Part shown: positions 6,458-10,490 of the stretch, piece after piece
Position numbering within the stretch: position 1 is the first letter of the stretch
Layout: every line of letters starts with the position of its first letter
Source: CAZTPJ01 sp964614515
Lineage (GTDB): Bacteria; Planctomycetota; Phycisphaerae; Phycisphaerales; UBA1924
NCBI GenBank assembly: GCA_964614515.1
Contig: CAZTPJ010000106.1
Coordinates: forward strand, 1 to 10,490
Reading direction: 5' to 3'
Length of the DNA stretch: 10,490 nt
Translations under genes and position numbers: made by a program
Notes under the pieces: model-generated
What the model saw: only the letters and a program-made list of their open reading frames with translations
Databases searched by the model: none
Told to the model about the DNA's origin: nothing

Positions 6458-7804
6458 GTGCGTTTGACTCATCACACGTTGTCGCGATCCGCGTTTGTTG
6501 TCATAGGACTTGCCGGGATTGTGGGAGGGTGCGCTTCACCCGCACCGCCGCCGCGAGTCAACAACATGCCCAGGCCCGGCGACCTTCGCGCTTCGACGAA
6601 CGCCACAACCCGCACGACGCAGCCCGCGCCGACGAACTCATCCACCCGCCCGGGCGACTCGCACGCCACGCGCCCTTCAATCAACACGCACGGCAACGCC
6701 GCGCAGCCCCCGGTCGATCCCGCGGCCGTCACACCGCTGCGCTCCACGTCCACCAACGGCATGCCCGCGATCCCGGGGACCGATGGCAAAAACGTCGCGA
6801 CTGGCAGCAACGTCGCGTCGATGCCATCGTGGAGCATGGAGGCCGAGGACATTCGACGCGTCAGTTTCGCCGTCGAAGGTTCAGACTTTGACCCATGCCT
6901 CACGCCCGACGGCCGGCACATCGTCTTCGCCAGCACGCAGCACAGCAGCACATCAAACATCTACGTCAAGGGTGTGACCGGTCTGGCCGTGACGCAGGTC
7001 ACCTCCGGCCCGGCCAACGACGTGATGCCGTCGGTCAGCCCCGATGGCAAGCGCATCGCCTTCGCGAGCGATCGCAACGGGAACTGGGATGTGCTGGTGA
7101 TTCCGTTCAATGGCGGGCGCATCGCGCACCTGACGACGGATCCCTCGCCTGAACTGCATCCAACGTGGTCGCCCGACGGCAAGCGTCTGGCGTTCTGCCG
7201 CCTGGGCGCGGTCAGCGGGCGTTGGGAAATCTGGGTGACCGAGCCGGACAATCCCGGCGTGGCGCAGTTCGTCACGCACGGCATGTTCCCGCAGTGGTGC
7301 CCCGTGCCGGGCACGGGTGCGGATGGCGCGGATCAGATTCTCTTTCAACGAAGTCGTGATCGCGGCAATCGCGCATTCTCCGTGTGGACCGTGGACTATC
7401 GCGACGGCCAGGCAGGCGCGACAACCGAGATCGTCAGCCACCCCGGCGCGGCGTGCATCAATCCGACATGGAGCCCCGACGGCCAGTGGGTTGTCTTCGC
7501 GATGGTGCCTGGTGATTCAACGATCGACCCGCAGACCAATCGCCCCGCCCGCGCCAGCCTGTGGATGGTCAATGCCCAGGGCGGTTCGCTCGTGGGCCTC
7601 GCGGCTGGGCAGACCATCAATCTCATGCCCGCGTGGGGATCCGACAACACGATCTACTTCGTGTCGAATCGCGGCGGCACGGAGAACATCTGGTCGCTGA
7701 GCGCGGCGTCGGCTCTCGCGGCCGCGGGCAAGTCCACACAGAACACCACACTCACCATGCCCGTCGAGACCAAGTCAAGCGATGGTCAAGGCCCGGGACA
7801 CTGA
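6458..7804 (+). CDS. TolB-like beta-propeller lipoprotein (PD40 repeats)
   Basis: From the GTG at 6458 this is a 448-residue predicted lipoprotein. A basic N-terminus (MRLTHHTLSR), a hydrophobic core (SAFVVIGLAGIV) and a lipobox ending at GGC put the lipidated Cys at residue 25. Residues 26-130 are a low-complexity Pro/Thr/Ser/Asn-rich linker. A beta-propeller follows, with repeats of the TolB/PD40 type: 'DPCLTPDGRHIVFAS', 'MPSVSPDGKRIAFASDRNGN', 'HPTWSPDGKRLAFCR', 'NPTWSPDGQWVVFAM' and 'MPAWGSDNTIYFVSNRGG'. TolB works with Pal and the Tol system at the outer membrane, but it is periplasmic and soluble and has an N-terminal alpha/beta domain. Here that domain is absent and the propeller is lipid-anchored. 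GTG 6458 has GGAG eight bases upstream and gives a normal lipoprotein signal. ATG 6431 (nine more residues, GGAGAGG only 3 nt away) is the main alternative. The next gene starts 8 nt after the stop. Confidence 0.85.
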   Translation: MRLTHHTLSRSAFVVIGLAGIVGGCASPAPPPRVNNMPRPGDLRASTNATTRTTQPAPTNSSTRPGDSHATRPSINTHGNAAQPPVDPAAVTPLRSTSTNGMPAIPGTDGKNVATGSNVASMPSWSMEAEDIRRVSFAVEGSDFDPCLTPDGRHIVFASTQHSSTSNIYVKGVTGLAVTQVTSGPANDVMPSVSPDGKRIAFASDRNGNWDVLVIPFNGGRIAHLTTDPSPELHPTWSPDGKRLAFCRLGAVSGRWEIWVTEPDNPGVAQFVTHGMFPQWCPVPGTGADGADQILFQRSRDRGNRAFSVWTVDYRDGQAGATTEIVSHPGAACINPTWSPDGQWVVFAMVPGDSTIDPQTNRPARASLWMVNAQGGSLVGLAAGQTINLMPAWGSDNTIYFVSNRGGTENIWSLSAASALAAAGKSTQNTTLTMPVETKSSDGQGPGH

Positions 7805-7812
7805 GACCAGCG

Positions 7813-8622
7813 ATGAGCGCAACGCTTCCAATACCCGGAGTCGCATCTTCTCGCAAACGCGTCGCCTGGCGCATGTGCTTCATGCTCGCATCATGCACGG
7901 CCGTGTTCGTCGGTGTCAGTTGTGCATCGAAGCGTGGCGCGCTTGTGGCCCCGCAGGAGATGATCTCTCCGTATGACTCGTCGCGCGGTGAGGTGCTGTG
8001 GGCCGTGGCGCCCCTTCGCAACGAGTCTGGGACCAGCGCGGTCGATGCTCTCGCCGTGACGGACAAAGTTGTGGCGGCGGCTGCACAGGCCCGTGGAATC
8101 CAAGTGCTTCCCCTGAATCGCACGTTGGAGGCGATGCGAGCGCTTGATTTGCAAGAGATTCGTTCGTTATCAGACATTCAGCGCCTGGCGGCCGGGATGA
8201 ATGTGGATGCAATCGTGGCAGGAACGATTACAGCCTGGGATCCGTACACGCCGGCTATCGGACTAACCCTGGCCCTCCACGTCCGGGAGGGGCGACTGCA
8301 AAGTCAACTGCCCCAACGACTTGACCCTGTGGCGCTTCAAATGGGGCCGACGGATCGTTATACTATTTCCGGACGTATGGAGTTAGAGGACGAGGGGCCT
8401 GCGTCGGTCACGGCGCAGCACCTGGATGGAAAGAACCAAGGTGTGCAGATGCGTGTGCAGGCGTATGCGCGCGGGCGAAACGAACCTGGCTCGGCAACGG
8501 GCTGGCGGCGATTCCTCGCAAGCATGGAATTGTTCTCAGAGTTCGGCGCGTATGACACCGTGTCAGCGCTGATGGATCGCGAGTGGCAGCGCGTGTCTCG
8601 AACCGAGGCGCGTCGCAAGTGA
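7813..8622 (+). CDS. Predicted lipoprotein with CsgG/LpoB-like alpha/beta domain
   Basis: The 269-residue product has a basic N-terminus (SSRKRVAWR) and a hydrophobic stretch with two candidate lipidation sites. One is Cys28 (LASC, the better lipobox) and the other is Cys37 (GVSC, with the better hydrophobic length). Residues 60-155 read 'VLWAVAPLRNESG', then 'VTDKVVAAAAQARGIQVLPL', 'LDLQEIRSLSDIQRLAAGMN' and 'VDAIVAGTITAWDPY'. This order of a strand with 'P.RN.SG', a helix, then 'LA..M.VDAIV.G.I' is typical of CsgG, LpoB and FlgO-type lipoproteins, whose fold is related to the N-terminal domain of TolB. The rest (160-269) looks mixed and I do not recognise it. The gene starts 8 nt after the propeller lipoprotein with no clear ribosome binding site, so translational coupling is likely. 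Specific roles such as curli secretion or PBP activation cannot be assigned. Confidence 0.72.
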   Translation: MSATLPIPGVASSRKRVAWRMCFMLASCTAVFVGVSCASKRGALVAPQEMISPYDSSRGEVLWAVAPLRNESGTSAVDALAVTDKVVAAAAQARGIQVLPLNRTLEAMRALDLQEIRSLSDIQRLAAGMNVDAIVAGTITAWDPYTPAIGLTLALHVREGRLQSQLPQRLDPVALQMGPTDRYTISGRMELEDEGPASVTAQHLDGKNQGVQMRVQAYARGRNEPGSATGWRRFLASMELFSEFGAYDTVSALMDREWQRVSRTEARRK

Positions 8623-8670
8623 TGGCGCGCTGGCAATGGCCGGGCGCTTGTGATCGGTGGGTGTTGGACA

Positions 8671-8706
8671 TGTGGGTCACTGTCCTGGAGAGGCACGTGA
8701 CTCACG
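8671..8706. terminator. Stem-loop after the lipoprotein pair
   Basis: GTGGGTCAC (8672-8680) pairs with GTGACTCAC (8697-8705) with one G-U pair across a 16-nt loop, about 50 nt after the stop at 8622. It may mark the end of the lipoprotein transcript. No T-run follows, so the terminator label is tentative. Confidence 0.35.
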
Positions 8707-8765
8707 CAGGATGAGCCTTGGAAAGGCGCATCAACCGGCATGGCGGGATGCCCAGGAGTCGGACG

Positions 8766-9023
8766 ATGGATTCGAGCCGAGACAGACGAGGTTGCCCTGG
8801 TCGCGACGCGGAGCGTGGGCGGCGTGCGGTGACGCTGGTGCGCGGGGCGCATCGGTGGCGGTTTGAGTGTGAGCGGAAGGACATCGGAACGTTGATCCGA
8901 GCGTTGGATGACTTGACGAGCCGTCCGGGATGTCCGCTGGATGAGTTTGATGCTGCGCTGGTGGTGCAGGAGTTTGAGCAGCGAACGGGTGGGGCGCAAG
9001 GGGCGGGGGCCGGGCCGGCGTAG
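8766..9023 (+). CDS. Small unrecognised protein upstream of xerC, 85 residues
   Basis: I do not recognise the family. The ATG at 8766 is preceded by AGGAG (8754-8758) with 7-nt spacing, which decides this start over ATG 8748 and TTG 8718. The first 19 or so residues are Arg-rich (MDSSRDRRGCPGRDAERGRR). The core 'RAVTLVRGAHRWRFECERKD' is followed by 'IGTLIRALDDLTSRPGCPLD' and 'EFDAALVVQEFEQRTGG', which looks like two or three strands followed by two helices. It ends in a Gly/Ala tail. The strand-then-helix order and the 'PLDEFDAALV' segment suggest a real small cytoplasmic domain. The stop lies 47 nt before xerC on the same strand, so the two may be co-transcribed. A link to recombination is unproven. 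Confidence 0.55.
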   Translation: MDSSRDRRGCPGRDAERGRRAVTLVRGAHRWRFECERKDIGTLIRALDDLTSRPGCPLDEFDAALVVQEFEQRTGGAQGAGAGPA

Positions 9024-9041
9024 GCCCGGGATGGATTCGTG

Positions 9042-9057
9042 CCCGCCCCACGGCGGG
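9042..9057. repeat. Short hairpin just before the xerC ribosome binding site
   Basis: CCCGCC (9042-9047) and GGCGGG (9052-9057) form a 6-bp stem with a four-base loop. It sits three bases upstream of the GGAGGAG ribosome binding site (9060-9066) of xerC. It could affect translation, but short GC hairpins are common at this base composition. Confidence 0.3.
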
Positions 9058-9070
9058 TTGGAGGAGTCGT

Positions 9071-10099
9071 ATGACGTCACTACCGATCACCGAAGCGTTC
9101 TCGTCATATCTGACGGATGAACGGCACTTCAGCCCGTACACGGCCCGCTGTTATGGCGCGGACCTGCGGCAATACATCGAGTTCCTCATCGAAGAGTTCG
9201 GCATCGAACTCAACACCGATCGCGAGACGGCCGCGTATCGCAAAGTCGCGGAGCGCAACGGGCGTGATCCATCGCAGGTGGCCGGGGCGGTGCAGCCGGC
9301 GACGCTGACCAGCATGATCTGCGAGGCGAAGGCGGATCTGATTCGCCAGTTCCTCGCGCATCTGTCTCAGCAGACCTATTCGGCGGCGACGATGGCGCGG
9401 AAGATCGCGACGCTGCGTTCGTTTTATAAGTGGGCGGATCGCCGCGGGCTGGCCAACGGCAACCCCATGACGCTGATTCGCACGCCGCGACAGGGCAAGC
9501 GACTGCCCAAGGCGATTTCGATCGAACAAGTGGAACGATTGCTGGCGGCGCCGGATTCGCGTGATGTGCTCGGGGCGCGCGATCGCGCGATGCTCGAGAC
9601 GCTGTATTCGACGGGTATCCGCGTGAGCGAACTGGTCGCGCTGGACTTTGAGGATGTCGATGGCGAGGGACGCACGCTGCGCATTCGCGGCAAGGGACGC
9701 AAGGATCGCATCGTGCCGCTCGGGTCGCACGCGATGGCCTCGGTGCAGCGATACATGACGATGATCCGCGGCGATGCGCGATTCGCCACGCTGCTTGATG
9801 GAACACGCCGCGCATCGCCATTGTTCGTCAACAAGCATGGCAGCCGTCTGAGTTCGCGTTCGGTTCGCCGTAAACTCGACAAGTATCTCAAGCAGGTCGG
9901 CCTCGACCCGACGATCAGCCCGCACACGCTTCGCCACAGTTTCGCGACGCATCTGCTCGACAACGGCGCGGACCTGCGCAGCGTGCAGGAACTCCTCGGG
10001 CACCAGAGCCTCAGCACGACGCAAGTCTACACGCACCTCTCGGCCGCACGCACGCAGCAGGCGTACAACGACGCGCACCCGCGTGCCCAGGCGAGTTGA
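9071..10099 (+). CDS. xerC: Tyrosine recombinase XerC-type
   Basis: This 342-residue site-specific recombinase is of the type that resolves chromosome dimers at dif by strand exchange through a 3'-phosphotyrosine bond. All six catalytic residues are present: Arg184 (TGIRVSEL), Lys208 (GKGRKDR), His285 and Arg288 (HTLRHSF), His311 (LGHQSL) and the nucleophile Tyr320 (VYTHL). Spacing among them closely matches E. coli XerD. The N-terminal core-binding domain runs from 'FSSYLTDERHFSPYTARCYG' to 'TLRSFYKWADRRG'. The C-terminus 'YNDAHPRAQAS' resembles the XerC 'AAHPRA' ending, so XerC is favoured over XerD. The protein is about 40 residues longer than typical Xer enzymes, mainly because of an extra segment near residues 43-88. 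The ATG at 9071 has GGAGGAG (9060-9066) four bases upstream. Chromosomal housekeeping use is more likely than a mobile-element integrase, because no element boundaries are visible. Confidence 0.96.
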   Translation: MTSLPITEAFSSYLTDERHFSPYTARCYGADLRQYIEFLIEEFGIELNTDRETAAYRKVAERNGRDPSQVAGAVQPATLTSMICEAKADLIRQFLAHLSQQTYSAATMARKIATLRSFYKWADRRGLANGNPMTLIRTPRQGKRLPKAISIEQVERLLAAPDSRDVLGARDRAMLETLYSTGIRVSELVALDFEDVDGEGRTLRIRGKGRKDRIVPLGSHAMASVQRYMTMIRGDARFATLLDGTRRASPLFVNKHGSRLSSRSVRRKLDKYLKQVGLDPTISPHTLRHSFATHLLDNGADLRSVQELLGHQSLSTTQVYTHLSAARTQQAYNDAHPRAQAS

Positions 10100-10112
10100 G
10101 GCGGATGGGTGG

Positions 10113-10157
10113 ACCGCTCGCTCCGTGAGCAGACCGCTTGGGTAGCCCGCGAGCGGT
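10113..10157. terminator. Stem-loop downstream of xerC
   Basis: ACCGCTCGC (10113-10121) is perfectly complementary to GCGAGCGGT (10149-10157), with 27 nt between. It starts 14 nt after the xerC stop. The loop contains a smaller GCTC/GAGC hairpin and a further ACCGCTT. There is no T-run. A role in ending or stabilising the xerC transcript is possible. It does not resemble a dif site. Confidence 0.35.
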
Positions 10158-10185
10158 TGCTCTCATCTGTCGAGTGAATCGACAT

Positions 10186-10254
10186 CATGCCGAAGGCATG
10201 ACGTTCCTTCTTCATGCCGAAGGCATGACATTCCCTCTGCATGCCGAAGGCATG
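10186..10254. repeat. Three palindromic repeats with a 27-bp period
   Basis: The 15-base unit CATGCCGAAGGCATG occurs without change at 10186-10200, 10213-10227 and 10240-10254. Each unit is a 6-bp inverted repeat (CATGCC/GGCATG) with a GAA loop. The two 12-base spacers, ACGTTCCTTCTT and ACATTCCCTCTG, are related to each other, so the true unit is 27 bp. It looks like a REP-type intergenic palindrome array. The spacers are too short and too similar for a CRISPR array. Confidence 0.85.
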
Positions 10255-10321
10255 GTCGGTCGTAGCCGGGGCTCGTCGCCGCGCGTCGCGGCGCCACCCC
10301 CCGAGAGCATCCCCCCCACAT

Positions 10322-10338
10322 GCACCCCGAAGGCGTGC
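10322..10338. repeat. Degenerate fourth copy of the palindromic repeat
   Basis: GCACCCCGAAGGCGTGC keeps the CCGAAGG centre of the upstream repeats and can pair seven by seven around GAA with one mismatch. It lies 67 nt beyond the third perfect copy, without the regular spacing. Confidence 0.5.
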
Positions 10339-10490
10339 TCGTAGATTGCATCGCGCAAGGGGCCCATCGCCTGCATCGAGCAGACCTTCGGACCGCGATT
10401 CCGTTCGAATGCGCTCGTACTCATTGATTCGCCTTCCGGTGGTGTCGCACGGCGAAGCGCCATCGCTCCACCACCGACTCCGACCGACCA

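Larger units (their letters stand above)
10100..10490. other. Intergenic region after xerC, repeats but no supported gene
   Basis: No convincing coding region is seen in these 391 nt. Short frames on both strands are largely made by translating the palindromic repeats. The region contains the post-xerC stem-loop, the 27-bp-period palindromic repeats, a degenerate copy, and near the end an 8-bp inverted repeat CGGTGGTG/CACCACCG (10437-10444 and 10469-10476) with a small GGCG-AAG-CGCC hairpin inside. A gene may begin beyond the window edge. Confidence 0.5.

Noticed and set aside
9104..10078. Long minus-strand frame opposite xerC
   Set aside because: It is a shadow of a complete recombinase with all catalytic residues. 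The translation is Arg-rich low complexity.
9071..10099. Integrase of a mobile element
   Set aside because: Length, motif order and the XerC-like C-terminus point to a housekeeping Xer. No tRNA target, direct repeats or cargo genes are seen.
10113..10157. dif or integron attachment site next to xerC
   Set aside because: dif sites have two 11-bp arms around a 6-8 bp centre. This inverted repeat has 9-bp arms and a 27-nt centre and lacks a recognisable dif motif.
10186..10338. CRISPR array
   Set aside because: The repeats are 15-bp palindromes with 12-bp spacers that resemble one another. CRISPR spacers are longer and unrelated, and no cas genes are visible.
10212..10463. Minus-strand 83-codon frame at the window end
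   Set aside because: Its C-terminal part is only translated repeat sequence, there is no clear ribosome binding site, and the product matches nothing I recognise.

Overview
The window looks like chromosomal DNA of a GC-rich planctomycete, most likely of the class Phycisphaerae. The strongest clue is the pair of C-terminal domains ending in repeated 'DIFDFLCFGN' units with paired cysteines. I know this tail as the 'GC-type dockerin' domain of Phycisphaerae-type secreted proteins. Small unrecognised proteins, scattered housekeeping genes and lipoproteins with beta-propeller repeats fit the same picture. The lineage is inferred from these features and was not tested by any search.

Layout. Positions 1-282 (+) hold the C-terminal end of a HemW-like radical-SAM protein. 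It runs tail-to-tail into, and overlaps by 81 bp, an RluA-family pseudouridine synthase (202-1005, -). After a divergent intergenic region with a good promoter candidate come two secreted proteins in tandem on the plus strand. The first is a five-haem cytochrome c (1221-3092). The second is a six-repeat kelch-type beta-propeller (3246-4382). Their 62-residue dockerin-like tails are almost the same. Converging on them from the other side are nuoC (4393-4959, -) and, just upstream of it, a probable TIM-barrel protein (4982-5644, -).

From 5815 onward everything is on the plus strand. An 85-residue unrecognised protein comes first, followed by a 385-nt gap rich in hairpins. Next are two adjacent predicted lipoproteins: a TolB-like beta-propeller (6458-7804), then a CsgG/LpoB-like alpha/beta protein (7813-8622). 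A second 85-residue unrecognised protein (8766-9023) follows, then a complete XerC-type tyrosine recombinase (9071-10099). The last 391 nt hold no convincing gene. They carry a stem-loop after xerC, three palindromic repeats with an exact 27-bp period, and a degenerate fourth copy.

How the genes work together. The two dockerin-tailed proteins probably share an extracellular anchoring or assembly route. The two lipoproteins are probably co-transcribed and together resemble the two domains of TolB. nuoC (complex I), xerC (chromosome dimer resolution), the pseudouridine synthase and HemW are housekeeping genes with no evident functional link to each other. I saw no defence system, CRISPR array, transposase, prophage, tRNA or rRNA. 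The most unusual signals are the dockerin-tailed multihaem cytochrome, the 27-bp palindromic repeat array and the split TolB-like lipoprotein pair.
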